Shown piece by piece: positions 1 through 11,029 of a stretch of DNA of 64,000 nucleotides. The notes below the pieces were generated by a model. The model was not told where the DNA came from, searched no databases, and saw only the letters and a list, made by a program, of their open reading frames with translations. The stretch is from NCBI GenBank assembly GCA_000421065.1, contig ATWD01000001.1, positions 620,001 to 684,000 of the forward strand. The letters run 5' to 3'. A program made the translations under genes and the position numbers. The first letter of the stretch is position 1; each line of letters begins with the position of its first letter. This DNA comes from Acidobacteriaceae bacterium TAA 166 (GTDB lineage Bacteria > Acidobacteriota > Terriglobia > Terriglobales > Acidobacteriaceae).

Positions 1-309
1 CTCCGCCCCGAAGCGGGCAATATCATAACGGGATCCGCCCATCGACATCATCTCGATCGCGCAGCAGGCCAGGCCGAAGGTCATCGGCCAGACTGAGTTC
101 TTGCGAACCCAGTTGATCGCGGCATCGAGCGAGGCTAGCACGATTCCCTCCGGCTGGTCGTAGCCCCAGTTGACCTCCTTGAGCTTCTCCTGATTCTTCG
201 CAAAGCTCTCGAGATTTCCGAAGAGATACCGGTCTCCCTTTTGAGGAACATCGGTGGGACGTCCACTGCTGGTGTTCTCTGCCGATCCTGTGCTCATAGC
301 TTCCATCAT
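1..309 (-). CDS. nuoB: NADH-quinone oxidoreductase subunit B, 5' part
   Basis: This is the N-terminal part of NuoB, the complex I subunit that carries cluster N2 in the peripheral arm next to the quinone site. The 103 codons read through the window edge without a stop. The family signature LACCAIEMM followed by a [13 protein letters not shown] stretch is visible near the edge; the adjacent cysteines are known N2 ligands. In-frame ATGs lie at 309, 306 and 297, and a GAGGAG-like ribosome site about 13 bases upstream fits 309 or 306 best. The first 30 residues are a poorly conserved extension. The rest of the gene, and probably the nuo operon, lies to the left of the window. Confidence 0.93.
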   Translation of the reverse strand, partial: MMEAMSTGSAENTSSGRPTDVPQKGDRYLFGNLESFAKNQEKLKEVNWGYDQPEGIVLASLDAAINWVRKNSVWPMTFGLACCAIEMMSMGGSRYDIARFGAE

Positions 310-392
310 AAGTCCGGGAGGGCTCCTCGGGCGATGCTTTCCTGCAGTTCTCCCTGAAATCTTTCGGCCAGGGTCCTGTTCCGCAAGCGCTG

Positions 393-3029
393 CTAGGAGG
401 CGGCGTTCTCTTCCATCGCCCGCAGCAGAGCCGAGCGAAGCGTATGCTGCTGCCTCTTCTGGAGCCTTTCGCCGTTGTGGGTCAGGTAAAAGACGTCGAT
501 CGCGCTCTCCCCCTCCGTATCCACAAGAGCGACCTCGATATTGTGCCCCTGCGCGGCAAGCGTGAGGCTGAGCGCTCGGAGAAGACCGGGGACGTCCTGC
601 GCGTTGACCTCAAGCAGAGTGCTATGGGAGGACGCCTCGTCATTGAACTCGACGCGGGGCTCGACGACGACCTTCGGGGCTTTGCGTCTGGCGCGACGCC
701 TTCCGCTCAACAGCTTCTCGACCGACAAGGCGCCCGTCATCACGTCAAAGATGCTCTTGACGAAGCGCTCGTGCTCGGAGGCATTCATCTCCAGCGTGCG
801 AAAGGTGTCGGTAAAACGGAAGCTGTCGACGACGATGCCTTGGCGATTGGAAAAGGCGTCCGCAGTCACGATGTTCATGCCCCAAGCTGCAAGCGCACCG
901 GTCATGTTGGCGAAGAGAAGTGCTCGATCCGGCGTGACGACGGTCAACTCGCTGACCGTTGGAGCGTACCGGAAATCGAGCTGAACGCGATTGACGGACA
1001 GCTGCTCCGCCATGCGGAAGTGCGTGCGTATCTGGTCGGGAGATCGGGTTCGGACATAGCGTTCGGGAAACCCATCGAGATATTCGGCGACCGCGGAGCG
1101 CTGGTCCGGCATAAGCGCTGAGACGCGATCGACGAGCTCATGCGCCTCCTCTGCTCCGACGCGCTCATCGTCCACGCTGCGGTCGAGATAGTTGGCTGTG
1201 GCAATGTACAGCCGCCACAGGTTCTCCGCCTTCCAGGGCGTCAATGCGTCAGGATGAACGGCGTTGATATCCGCGTAGGTGAACAGAGTGAGCATGCGCA
1301 GGAGCTCTGGCGTCTGTACCTTGCCGGCGAAGGCCCGCACGGTCTCGGCGTCAAAGATATCGCGGCGCAGAGCCGAGGACATCTCAAGATGGTGGGTGAT
1401 GAGGCTGAGGACGAGATCGCTCTCGTAAAGATCGAGTTCAAGGCGCGCCAGCAGACCACGCGCCATACGTGCGCTCTCCGCCGCATGATCGCCGGTGCTG
1501 CGGCCCTTCCCCGTGTCATGCAAGAGAGCTGTCAGGTAGAGCAGCGCCGGATGGGGAAGCTCGCGCAAAAGTCCTCCGAAGCGAGAGGCCCACTCCTGGC
1601 GGGAGCCCCACTCGAGCTTCGAGGGGATCGGAGCGGATTCGAGTCCATGCAGCGTATCGATCAACACGAAAGTGTGCTCGTCGACGGTGTAACGGTGATA
1701 GGCGTCCCGGATCACGAGCGCATCGATGCCGTGGAACTCGGGAATGAGCAGTTCAAGGATTCCAGCAGCATGCATGGAACGAAGTGCGTTTCCGGCATAA
1801 GGACCGGTAAGGATCGCCTGCAGACGGCTCCAGAGAGAAGGTCCTTCCTCCAAATTCGAGGAGATCGAGGCCAGCGCCTGAGAGAGTCTCTCTTCCGTAT
1901 CGCGCCCAGGCGCATACCCCGTGCGGGCCATTGCGGCAAAGATCTCGAGAACGATCTCGGGATCCTGGGCCGGGTCATCCGCGCGTTCCTGCGCGGCCTC
2001 GAGCACGATCTGGCCTCGCTCGATGCGAAATCCATGAGAAGCATCGACGGCTGCATCCCCCCGTTTGAGGGAGAACCTGCGCAGACGCTTCTGGGGCGAG
2101 GGAAGGTCTTCGATCGCTCGCTTCAGAGCCCGCTCGACGCGGCGGGCATGACGGAAGTAGAGACGCATCCAGTAGGCCGCATCGACGGACTGATTCCGAT
2201 CCCCAGGCAGACCAATCGCAGCCGCCGCGGCCGCATCCTGGGCCTGCCAGTCCAACGTGTTGTCATCCCGCTCATGACGATAATGAAGAAAGCAACGCAC
2301 CAGCCGCAAAAACTCAACGGCCTGATGAAAACCGGTACTCCCGGTGACCGTTGCTGCAGTCCCGGAGTCGCCGTTGAGAAGCTTAATCCATCCGCAGACA
2401 TGAACGTCGCGCAGACCGCCAGGACAATCCTTGATGTTCGGCTCGAGGTGAAACAGCGTGTCGCCATACCTGCCATGGCGCTCGCGGGTCAGCTCCAGAA
2501 GCCGGGCAAGAATCGCCTTATGATCCCGCCCCAGAAGCTTCGGCACGCTCTCGTCGGCAAGCTTTGCATAGAGAGCCGCATCCCCCTCAAGAAAGCGATG
2601 ATCAAGAAGAGAGAGAGAAAACTCCGCGTTCTCTTCTGAGAACCGCTCACACTCGCTGAGTCTGCGAATGGTCTGGGAGATGCGAATGCCGCAGTCCCAC
2701 ATCTGCTGGCCGATCCAACGAAGGGATTCTTTCACCTCCTTCTCGTTCACCTTCACATCAAGAAGGAAGAGGAGGTCGACATCGGAGCAAGGAAAAAGCT
2801 CCCTTCGCCCGTAACCTCCAACCGCAAGCAGTGAGACTCCCGCCGAAAGAGTGGGATTGGAGTCCGCAGCATGGCTCCAGAGGTCATGGATGAGCTCGTC
2901 CACAACGGCGGTCCGCGCCGCAAGCGTGCCCTCTCCCGAGGCTCCAGCCTCAAAGGCCCCTCGTATCTCGAGCATATTTCGCTGGTAAAGACTGCGCCGC
3001 TCGACTTCTCTGGACTCGCTCGCCTGCAT
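393..3029 (-). CDS. glnD: PII uridylyltransferase/uridylyl-removing enzyme GlnD
   Basis: GlnD senses glutamine and uridylylates or deuridylylates PII proteins in the cytoplasm. The 878 residues show the whole family layout. A nucleotidyltransferase motif [18 protein letters not shown] sits near residue 71 with the catalytic DxD. An HD phosphohydrolase domain carries LLHDTGKG near residue 505. Two ACT domains at the C-terminus (the first begins near [13 protein letters not shown]) are the glutamine-sensing part. The ATG at 3029 has GGGAG six bases upstream; a GTG directly before it is an alternative. It lies 44 bp downstream of the PII gene and is probably cotranscribed with amtB and PII, so sensor, signal protein and channel are one unit. 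Nothing in it looks damaged. Confidence 0.96.
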   Translation of the reverse strand: MQASESREVERRSLYQRNMLEIRGAFEAGASGEGTLAARTAVVDELIHDLWSHAADSNPTLSAGVSLLAVGGYGRRELFPCSDVDLLFLLDVKVNEKEVKESLRWIGQQMWDCGIRISQTIRRLSECERFSEENAEFSLSLLDHRFLEGDAALYAKLADESVPKLLGRDHKAILARLLELTRERHGRYGDTLFHLEPNIKDCPGGLRDVHVCGWIKLLNGDSGTAATVTGSTGFHQAVEFLRLVRCFLHYRHERDDNTLDWQAQDAAAAAAIGLPGDRNQSVDAAYWMRLYFRHARRVERALKRAIEDLPSPQKRLRRFSLKRGDAAVDASHGFRIERGQIVLEAAQERADDPAQDPEIVLEIFAAMARTGYAPGRDTEERLSQALASISSNLEEGPSLWSRLQAILTGPYAGNALRSMHAAGILELLIPEFHGIDALVIRDAYHRYTVDEHTFVLIDTLHGLESAPIPSKLEWGSRQEWASRFGGLLRELPHPALLYLTALLHDTGKGRSTGDHAAESARMARGLLARLELDLYESDLVLSLITHHLEMSSALRRDIFDAETVRAFAGKVQTPELLRMLTLFTYADINAVHPDALTPWKAENLWRLYIATANYLDRSVDDERVGAEEAHELVDRVSALMPDQRSAVAEYLDGFPERYVRTRSPDQIRTHFRMAEQLSVNRVQLDFRYAPTVSELTVVTPDRALLFANMTGALAAWGMNIVTADAFSNRQGIVVDSFRFTDTFRTLEMNASEHERFVKSIFDVMTGALSVEKLLSGRRRARRKAPKVVVEPRVEFNDEASSHSTLLEVNAQDVPGLLRALSLTLAAQGHNIEVALVDTEGESAIDVFYLTHNGERLQKRQQHTLRSALLRAMEENAAS

Positions 3030-3073
3030 CACTTTCTCCCGAGTCTTCGAACCACGCTCGTCTGCGTGATTGA

Positions 3074-4845
<1,772 letters not shown>

Positions 4846-5065
4846 GGATTCGATCACCTGTCAGATAAAGTTTAGAAGCTTTGAAAGGAGACGTGCGGAT
4901 GAACTCGCCCGGAAAAGGCGCGGCAACCAACCGTCCTAGGCCTTCGCTGCAGCATGGGAGCAAAGACTTAATGGTTTCTTTACATCCTTAATCTACACAA
5001 GCAAGCGTCCATCACAAAGTGGGAAATCGAATTGATGGCCGGGGCAAAGAATGATCTCCGCGCGA

Positions 5066-5341
5066 TCACCGCGCCAGCATCTCCTCCACCATCTGCTGCC
5101 ACTCCTGATTCGAGTCTCCTGACGCGGCACGCCGGCCGGCTCTTCGATACCAGTAGCCAGCGTTGCCTTCGTCTCCTTCTTTGCGATGGAGGTAGGCGGG
5201 TACCCATGCTCCCTCTCGATCGTCGAGCCCCTGGGCCACCTCGTGGGCATGGTCCCAGTCGCCTTGCCCATCCCACCAGAGGGCGAGCAGGGCTCCGCTC
5301 CACTGCTCGGATCGCGTTGCCTTGAACTCTTCCGCTGTCAC
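5066..5341 (-). CDS. Small conserved protein of unknown function
   Basis: A 91-residue soluble protein with a tryptophan-rich N-terminal half (ALLALWWDGQGDWDHAHEVA) and a central motif AYLHRKEGDEGNAGYWYRRAG. From memory, this pattern occurs in small conserved hypothetical proteins of acidobacteria and proteobacteria, possibly TPR- or SEL1-like; no function is known to me. The GTG start at 5341 has AAGGAG six bases upstream. A longer reading to 5416 would run inside the preceding esterase gene and is rejected. It begins 10 bp after the esterase stop and is probably its operon partner. Confidence 0.72.
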   Translation of the reverse strand: MTAEEFKATRSEQWSGALLALWWDGQGDWDHAHEVAQGLDDREGAWVPAYLHRKEGDEGNAGYWYRRAGRRAASGDSNQEWQQMVEEMLAR

Positions 5342-5351
5342 GGTGATCTCC

Positions 5352-6242
5352 TTATGGGGCCGGCGCAGCGAATCCGCGCTCCCGCATCCATTTGATGACC
5401 AGATCCGGCCAGACACTCAGTTGAGGATTAGCCGCCGCCAACCCCGCCCCATGCGCTCCGTGCTGAAAGAGATGCATTTCGGCCGGAACGCCTGCCCGCA
5501 CCAACGCCTGGTAGAACATCACACTGTTCGCCACGGGCACTGTCTTGTCGTCCGTCGTCGAAAACAGAAACGTAGGCGGCGTGTCGGGGGTTACCTGCAG
5601 CTCCGCCGACAGGGCCTCAACCAGAGCAGGATCGGCATTTTCACCGACCAAGTTCCGCTTCGAGCCCTGATGCACGTAGGGGCTGGTCATGGTGATGACC
5701 GGATAGGCGAGGATGAGAAAGTCGGGCCGGCTGCTCTTTTGTTCCACCGGATCGGTCGCCCTGGCGTCTCCGCGATCGAAATGCGTCCCTGCACTGGCCG
5801 CCAGATGACCTCCTGCGGAGAATCCCCAGATTCCCACATGGTCCTCGGCGATCCCATACTCAGCCGCATGCGCTCTGACCATCCGGATTGCGCGCTGTGC
5901 GTCGCCCAGCTGCACTGGATAGCGATAGCGAGGCCCCAGGCGATAGCGCAGAACGAAAGCCGCGACGCCATGGTCGTTTAGCCAGCGCGCCACCGCGAAT
6001 CCTTCCTTGTCCATCGACAGGTGCTCATACCCTCCTCCGGGAGCGACGACGACTCCGGTCCGCGTGGCGTTGGGCCCGGTCGGCAGAAACACCGTCAACT
6101 CAGGCTTGTCGACATCCTCCGTTCCCTGTGCTCCAGGCGCGCCGGAGGGCCAGAGAAGGACCTCGGGCTGGGAGGGTTGTTGGGCGGGAACGGCTCTCGA
6201 TATCAGGGCGAAGGCCAGAAGAGACAGAACTACAGATCGCAC
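5352..6242 (-). CDS. Secreted alpha/beta-hydrolase (acetyl esterase/lipase type)
   Basis: An alpha/beta-hydrolase of the acetyl-esterase/xylan-esterase group with an N-terminal signal peptide, so it probably acts in the periplasm or outside the cell on acetylated or short-chain esters. The oxyanion-hole motif VVAPGGGYEHLSMDKEG precedes the nucleophile elbow GIWGFSAGGHLAA. The catalytic histidine is likely in FQHGAHGAG near the C-terminus, and an aspartate in STTDDKTVP may complete the triad. The GTG at 6242 is chosen because AAGGAG lies seven bases upstream; the extra six codons of the longer reading would include this ribosome site. The substrate cannot be named from sequence. Confidence 0.85.
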   Translation of the reverse strand: MRSVVLSLLAFALISRAVPAQQPSQPEVLLWPSGAPGAQGTEDVDKPELTVFLPTGPNATRTGVVVAPGGGYEHLSMDKEGFAVARWLNDHGVAAFVLRYRLGPRYRYPVQLGDAQRAIRMVRAHAAEYGIAEDHVGIWGFSAGGHLAASAGTHFDRGDARATDPVEQKSSRPDFLILAYPVITMTSPYVHQGSKRNLVGENADPALVEALSAELQVTPDTPPTFLFSTTDDKTVPVANSVMFYQALVRAGVPAEMHLFQHGAHGAGLAAANPQLSVWPDLVIKWMRERGFAAPAP

Positions 6243-6403
6243 CTCGCTGCTCCTTTGCACGCGCAGATTTTTATGTAGATCACTTTACCAAGAGAAGCTC
6301 TCCAAGCCCGGCAGATGAGAATCTTCATGCAACCGAAATAGATTTTCCTGCGCCGATCCCTTACCCTAGTTACGGGAGTAACCCATAAGCCCCCGGAGAG
6401 TTC

Positions 6404-6997
6404 ATGAAGGATCTTGTCCAGAAGCAGCTCGCTCAGTCCATCTCTACCTTTCAGGCCACGCTGGCTGATCCTCAGATCGCAGAGACCGTCGTCAAGATCG
6501 CCGAACTGACCGCCCAATCGATGAAGGCAGGTGGAAAGCTGATGGTCGCGGGCAACGGGGGCTCAGCCGCCGATGCACAGCATCTAGTGGCGGAGTTCGT
6601 CGTCCGGCTGGTGGGAAATCGGCCTGCACTGCGGGCCGTGGCACTGACGACGGACAGCTCGATCATGACTGCGGCTGGAAATGACTTCAACTTCGATTGC
6701 ATCTTTGCCCGTCAGGTCGAGGCACTCGGTCTTTCTGGAGATATCTTTCTCGGCATCTCGACCTCAGGCAACTCCCGGAATATTCTTCAGGCCTGCCAAC
6801 AGGCCAAGGAGATGAACATCACGACCATCGGCTTTACGGGAAACGGAGGCGGCAAGATGCTCGATCTCTGCGACCACAACGTCATCATTCCCTCCGACGT
6901 CACGATGAAGATTCAGGAGTGCCATCTCTCGCTCGAGCACATCTTCTGCATGCTTGTGGAGCGCTTCTACTTCGAGGACCAGCAAGCCGAAGCTTAG
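6404..6997 (+). CDS. gmhA: Phosphoheptose isomerase (SIS domain)
   Basis: GmhA converts sedoheptulose 7-phosphate to D-glycero-heptose 7-phosphate, the first step to the heptose of lipopolysaccharide core. The 197 residues form one SIS domain with the phosphosugar-binding stretches GNGGSAADAQHLVAEFV and GISTSGNSRNI. A C-terminal motif ECHLSLEHIFCMLVE carries the histidine expected at the active site. GGAGAG stands just before the ATG. The stop codon overlaps by a few bases the end of the converging thioredoxin-like gene. The presence of the gene indicates an outer membrane with heptose-containing LPS. Confidence 0.93.
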   Translation: MKDLVQKQLAQSISTFQATLADPQIAETVVKIAELTAQSMKAGGKLMVAGNGGSAADAQHLVAEFVVRLVGNRPALRAVALTTDSSIMTAAGNDFNFDCIFARQVEALGLSGDIFLGISTSGNSRNILQACQQAKEMNITTIGFTGNGGGKMLDLCDHNVIIPSDVTMKIQECHLSLEHIFCMLVERFYFEDQQAEA

Positions 6998-7592
6998 GGC
7001 TTGAGCGCGGAGGTCTCCTGCAGGAGGATCTTTAGGTCTCTCCGGAGCATCCTCTCTTGCGCCACTAACGTATATCCTGGCAAGTCTCCCCTGCCGATCG
7101 ACGAGCAGGGTCGTGGGCAGACCATCCATGCCATGAGCCATCTGAGACATGGCGGGATTCAGGGCGATTGGATAAGGAACGCGCAGAGTTTCGACGAACT
7201 GCTGGACACCCCTGCGGAACCTCCGTCGAGCTGCGTTCGTCCATCGCGACACCGATGACGGCCACGCCCTGGGAAGCGAACTCGCGAGTGATGCGAGAGA
7301 GCGTTGGGGTCTCCTCCCAACAGGGAGCGCACCAGCTCGCCCAGTAATTGATCACAACCACTTGACCACGACGGTCGGCCAGACTCCAGCTTCCACCTCG
7401 CAGGAGATCAAGACGCAGAGGCGGCATTGGTCGCCTCTCCCGCGGAGGCGTCACTTCGCCGGAACCCTCTAAACGCGATCTCAGAAAGAGGGCAGACGTA
7501 AAAAGAGCAAGGGCGAGCAGACCGTAGAAGAGCCTCTGTCTTTGGTCGCTAACGTTCAACGCTCTCCCTGTCATCCGCAGTTTATGTTTCAT
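6994..7592 (-). pseudogene. TlpA/ResA-type thioredoxin-like gene broken by two frameshifts
   Basis: Three consecutive reading frames together make one membrane-anchored thiol-disulfide oxidoreductase of normal length. Frame one (from 7592) has a TM anchor and the active site NYWASWCAPCWEETPTL. After one extra base near 7216, frame two reads FVETLRVPYPIALNPAMS and the cis-proline region GLPTTLLVDRQGR. After a second extra base near 7073, frame three gives a basic amphipathic end that stops at 6994-6996, just inside the gmhA stop. That neat tail-to-tail ending is the reason to believe the second shift. Either the gene is recently inactivated or the assembly has two one-base insertions here. If intact, the protein would act in the periplasm in cytochrome maturation or disulfide reduction. 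Confidence 0.8.
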
Positions 7593-7692
7593 TTAAAGAA
7601 AACGCACCCTGAATCCGCAGGACGAGAGACCGGCATCCTCAGCATCCCTATTGGCATCTCACCGTTCTGCAACAACGACTTGAGGAGCTCGA

Positions 7693-8259
7693 ATGAAAAG
7701 CAATCTTCTGCACGTAAAGATTACCCGGGTCAAACTTCTCTGCTGTTCTCTTTTGATTGCAATGGGGTTTACAGGATGTAGCTCAAAGACAAAGGCCACA
7801 TCTGAAAACTTCACCCAGGCCATCAATACCTATTTTCAAGATCGTTCGGAGTGTCTGTTCTCGAACATCCGTTTTCCTTATGCGACCTCGGACCCCGATG
7901 TGACCAAACAGATGAATACCCTGGTCAAGGCGCACCTACTCGATTCGAGCTACGAATCGGCGGTCAAGACCACACGCTACACGGTCACGACGACTGGGGC
8001 GCGCTATGCTCCCCGCTTTTGCTACGGACATCGTGAGGTAGCGGAGATCGATCACTTCACGCCTCCGCAGAAAGGCCCTAGCGGATTCCCGGAGGCACGC
8101 ATCGACTACCGCTACACTCTTCGCGACGTTCCGGTATGGGCTCAGTCGCCGGACATCGCCGCAGCTTATCCTGAGATGACGCAGGCGACCACCAAAGGCG
8201 GATCGGCGCAGATCACACTCGCACAGACATTGGCCGGATGGCAGGTGCCGGAGCGGTAG
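7693..8259 (+). CDS. Lipoprotein of unknown function
   Basis: A 188-residue exported protein. The signal peptide ends in a lipobox-like GFTGC followed by SSK, so the mature protein is probably an outer-membrane-facing lipoprotein. The mature part has two further cysteines (SECLFS and RFCYGH) that may pair, and a central region GHREVAEIDHFTPPQ; no known domain is recognised. The ATG at 7693 has GAGGAG a few bases upstream. It converges on the outer-membrane factor gene at 8307 and has no clear operon partner. Confidence 0.75.
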   Translation: MKSNLLHVKITRVKLLCCSLLIAMGFTGCSSKTKATSENFTQAINTYFQDRSECLFSNIRFPYATSDPDVTKQMNTLVKAHLLDSSYESAVKTTRYTVTTTGARYAPRFCYGHREVAEIDHFTPPQKGPSGFPEARIDYRYTLRDVPVWAQSPDIAAAYPEMTQATTKGGSAQITLAQTLAGWQVPER

Positions 8260-8306
8260 AGTCACCTCTTCCCTGCCCGGCTACTTCAATCTGCAATTCA
8301 GATAGG

Positions 8307-9785
8307 TTATCTCCAGCCGCCGCCCAGGGCGGAGTACAGCTGCACGAGCGAGGAGGCTTCCTGCTCCTGCGCCTGGGCCAGTTGGAGCTGCGCTCCGTAG
8401 AGATCGGTGTCTGTCGTAAGCACCTCGAGGTAACCCGTATTTCCACCGGAGTATCGTAGCCGCGCGAGCCGGACGGCGTCGGCCGCGGACTTGACCTGAT
8501 CCGCCTGCCGCTCACGATGCTCTCGTGTCTCGCGGTAGGTGACCAGCGCATTCGAGACATCCTTGAAGGCGTTAAGGATGGTGTTCTGGTAGGTGAGGAG
8601 CACCTCCTTCTGCTGCTCTTGCGAGAGCTGGTAGTTGCTCCGGATTCTTCCGCCATCGAAGATAGGCTCGGTGACCGATCCAGCCGCGTACCAGTAAGAA
8701 GTCGGGCCAGTGAAGACGGAGTTGAGCTGATTGCTTGCGGCGCCTCCGAGGCTGGTCAACGAGATCTGAGGGAAATACTGCGCGCGGGCTACACCGATTC
8801 GTGCGTTCGCCGCGACGAGCTTCTGTTCGGCCTGCTGGACATCAGGACGTCGCTCGAGGATCGCGGAGGGAATCCCTACCGGAAGATCCTCGGGATGGGG
8901 CTGTTCTTCGATCTTCCATCCGCGGTCGATCGTGCCGGGGTTATGCCCGAGAAGAACGCTCAGCGCATTCTCCTCGATCGCAATCTGACGGCGGATGTCC
9001 GGCAGATTGGCCTCGGCGGCGTGCAGAAGCTCCTCGGCCTGGCGAACATCCGCAAGAGAGCCGTAGCCTCCCTTGTCCAGAGCCTTGGTGAGCTGCAGGG
9101 AGTCTTCGCGAGCCTTGATGGTGTTCTGCGTGATCTCGAGCTGGGCATCGAGGCTGCGAAGCCGGAAGTATGCCTCGGCGACGCTCTCGATGAGAGTAGT
9201 GCGGGTGGCACGCTCTCCCCACACACTCGCGAGCATATCCGCACGCGCGGCCTCGGTCTGGCGGCGGTAGAGTCCCCAGAAATCCAGGTTCCAGGCAGCG
9301 GATGCGCTCGGTCCGCCTCCATTGAAGAAGCTGTTGTTCGGCTTACCATTGCTATCGGTGCCGTTCAACCCCGCGGGCAGCTGAATCGCGCTGTAGCTTC
9401 CGCCTCCCGATACCGTCGGAAGCTGCTGAGAGCGAATGACACCCACCTGCGCCTGGGCCTCGAGGATGCGCTGCGCCGCGACCCGGAGATCGAGGTTGTT
9501 CGCCAGCGCCTCCTGGACAAGCCGCTTGAGCACATCGTCCTGAAAGATCGTGGCCCACTGCTGATCCGCGATGGAATTCTCTTTGTTGGCGCCGGGGCCG
9601 CCGATCTCGGGAGCCATCGCCCCACGATATTGATTCGGAACATCGACCACCGGGCGCTTGTAGTTAGGCCCCGCGTTGCAACCTACCATGAGGAGTGTCG
9701 CCAGCACGGCCAGAACGACCTCTCCAACGCGCATCCATGGTTCCTGAAAGGCTTCACTCTGCTTAGGCGAAGTTTCGGGCTTCAT
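8307..9785 (-). CDS. RND efflux outer-membrane factor, NodT/OprM family
   Basis: A 492-residue outer-membrane channel lipoprotein of the NodT family, the exit duct of a tripartite efflux pump. The N-terminus has a lipobox (LLMVGC) and the family motif NAGPNYKRPVVDVPNQYRG. Two repeats of long coiled-coil helices follow, each ending in a barrel segment; PDVQQAEQKLVAANARIGVARA is the second helical hairpin. Its ATG overlaps the stop of the fusion-protein gene (ATGA), so translation is coupled. It is the last gene of the three-gene pump operon. Confidence 0.93.
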   Translation of the reverse strand: MKPETSPKQSEAFQEPWMRVGEVVLAVLATLLMVGCNAGPNYKRPVVDVPNQYRGAMAPEIGGPGANKENSIADQQWATIFQDDVLKRLVQEALANNLDLRVAAQRILEAQAQVGVIRSQQLPTVSGGGSYSAIQLPAGLNGTDSNGKPNNSFFNGGGPSASAAWNLDFWGLYRRQTEAARADMLASVWGERATRTTLIESVAEAYFRLRSLDAQLEITQNTIKAREDSLQLTKALDKGGYGSLADVRQAEELLHAAEANLPDIRRQIAIEENALSVLLGHNPGTIDRGWKIEEQPHPEDLPVGIPSAILERRPDVQQAEQKLVAANARIGVARAQYFPQISLTSLGGAASNQLNSVFTGPTSYWYAAGSVTEPIFDGGRIRSNYQLSQEQQKEVLLTYQNTILNAFKDVSNALVTYRETREHRERQADQVKSAADAVRLARLRYSGGNTGYLEVLTTDTDLYGAQLQLAQAQEQEASSLVQLYSALGGGWR

Positions 9786-11029
9786 CGTACGGTCACTTCC
9801 TGCCCATCATAAAGAAGATCGCTGGGGCTCGCGACGAGCGTGTCGGTCGACTGAAGACCGCTCAGAATCTCGACCTGGGTTCCCATATCCCGACCGATGA
9901 CGACGGGGGTGAAGTGAACCGTGCGGCCGTTATGAATGGTGATGACGTGCTGCCCCTTCTGATCAATCACAAGAGAGCTGGTAGGGATCACCATGGACGT
10001 ATGCAGCTCGGGCAGAGTGAATCGCACGTCTGCGTACATGCCCGGGAGAAGCGAACTGTCATGATTGTCGACCTGAACCTCGGCACGCATGGTTCGCGCA
10101 GCATTGTCCAGAGCATTTGCGCTGCGAACGACCTTGCCGGTGTAGGTGCGGTCTCGATGCTCGTTGACGATAACCGATGCTGTCTGCCCGTCCTGAACAT
10201 TGACCGACTGCGACTGAGGAATGTCGACCTGAATCCTCACGGTACCGCTCTGCGCAATCGCGAATAAGGCCTTGCCCGCACCTGCGCTCCCCGTGGTCAC
10301 CAGATCACCCTGCTCTACGTTTCTCGCGGTGATGATGCCGTCGAAGGGAGCGATCACACGTTCGAACCCTTGCATCTGCATCAGACGCGAGACGTTGGCC
10401 TGATTCGCCGTTACCGAAGCCTCTGCCGCGGTGATATTGGCCTGAGCGGCGGCGACATCCGCGACCCGGGCGTCATAAGCCTGCGTCGCTTCATCGACGA
10501 TCTGCTGCGAGATCGCATGCTGCTGCCCCAGTGGGAGATCGCGCTCCTTGGTCAGGCGAGCGAGTTCCTCGTTTGCCTTCGCCTGCTGCAAGGCTGCTCG
10601 AGCCTGCTGCAAGGCTGCAGAGGACTGAGCCACCGTCGCCTTCGCCTGCAAGAGCTGCTGATCGACCTCAGGCGAAGAGATAACGCCCAGAAGCTGACCG
10701 GCCTTTACATGAGCGCCGATATCGACGAAACGCTTCTGCAGATAGCCCTCGGTTCGGGCGTAGATCGAGGCGGAGTAGAGCGGCTCGATATTGCCCGGCA
10801 GACGGAGCTCCGACGTCGGATCGCCGATCTTGGCATGGATCACGGTTACTACCGGATGAGTCACCGGCGACTCCGCGGTCGCCGCGATGGCTTCGTGGTT
10901 CCGTGCGATGCGGGGAACGATTCCCACGGCGAGCAGAGCCAGGACGACAGCGATGCTGCCCCCGACGACCAGGCTCTTTGAGCCTGCTGCCTTCTGTTCC
11001 TTTACCTGCGTCTCAACTGGCTGTGTCAT
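9782..11029 (-). CDS. RND efflux membrane fusion protein (HlyD/AcrA family)
   Basis: A 415-residue periplasmic adaptor. One N-terminal TM anchor (SIAVVLALLAVGIVPRIA) is followed by a split lipoyl domain (ASIYARTEGYLQKRFVDIG and FDGIITARNVEQGDLVTTG) around an alanine/glutamine-rich coiled-coil hairpin, then a beta-barrel domain. It bridges the inner-membrane pump and the outer-membrane channel of the same operon. Start and stop overlap its neighbours by four bases each, which supports equal expression of the three subunits. Confidence 0.94.
   Translation of the reverse strand: MTQPVETQVKEQKAAGSKSLVVGGSIAVVLALLAVGIVPRIARNHEAIAATAESPVTHPVVTVIHAKIGDPTSELRLPGNIEPLYSASIYARTEGYLQKRFVDIGAHVKAGQLLGVISSPEVDQQLLQAKATVAQSSAALQQARAALQQAKANEELARLTKERDLPLGQQHAISQQIVDEATQAYDARVADVAAAQANITAAEASVTANQANVSRLMQMQGFERVIAPFDGIITARNVEQGDLVTTGSAGAGKALFAIAQSGTVRIQVDIPQSQSVNVQDGQTASVIVNEHRDRTYTGKVVRSANALDNAARTMRAEVQVDNHDSSLLPGMYADVRFTLPELHTSMVIPTSSLVIDQKGQHVITIHNGRTVHFTPVVIGRDMGTQVEILSGLQSTDTLVASPSDLLYDGQEVTVR

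Noticed and set aside
1140..2639. Long plus-strand reading frame opposite glnD
   Set aside because: It lies entirely antisense to a fully recognisable GlnD and has no family features.
4846..5065. Sigma-54 promoter for the amtB operon
   Set aside because: No TGGCAC-N5-TTGC type pair was found on the minus strand upstream of amtB.
8517..9812. 431-codon plus-strand frame opposite the outer-membrane factor
   Set aside because: Antisense shadow of a clear NodT-family gene.
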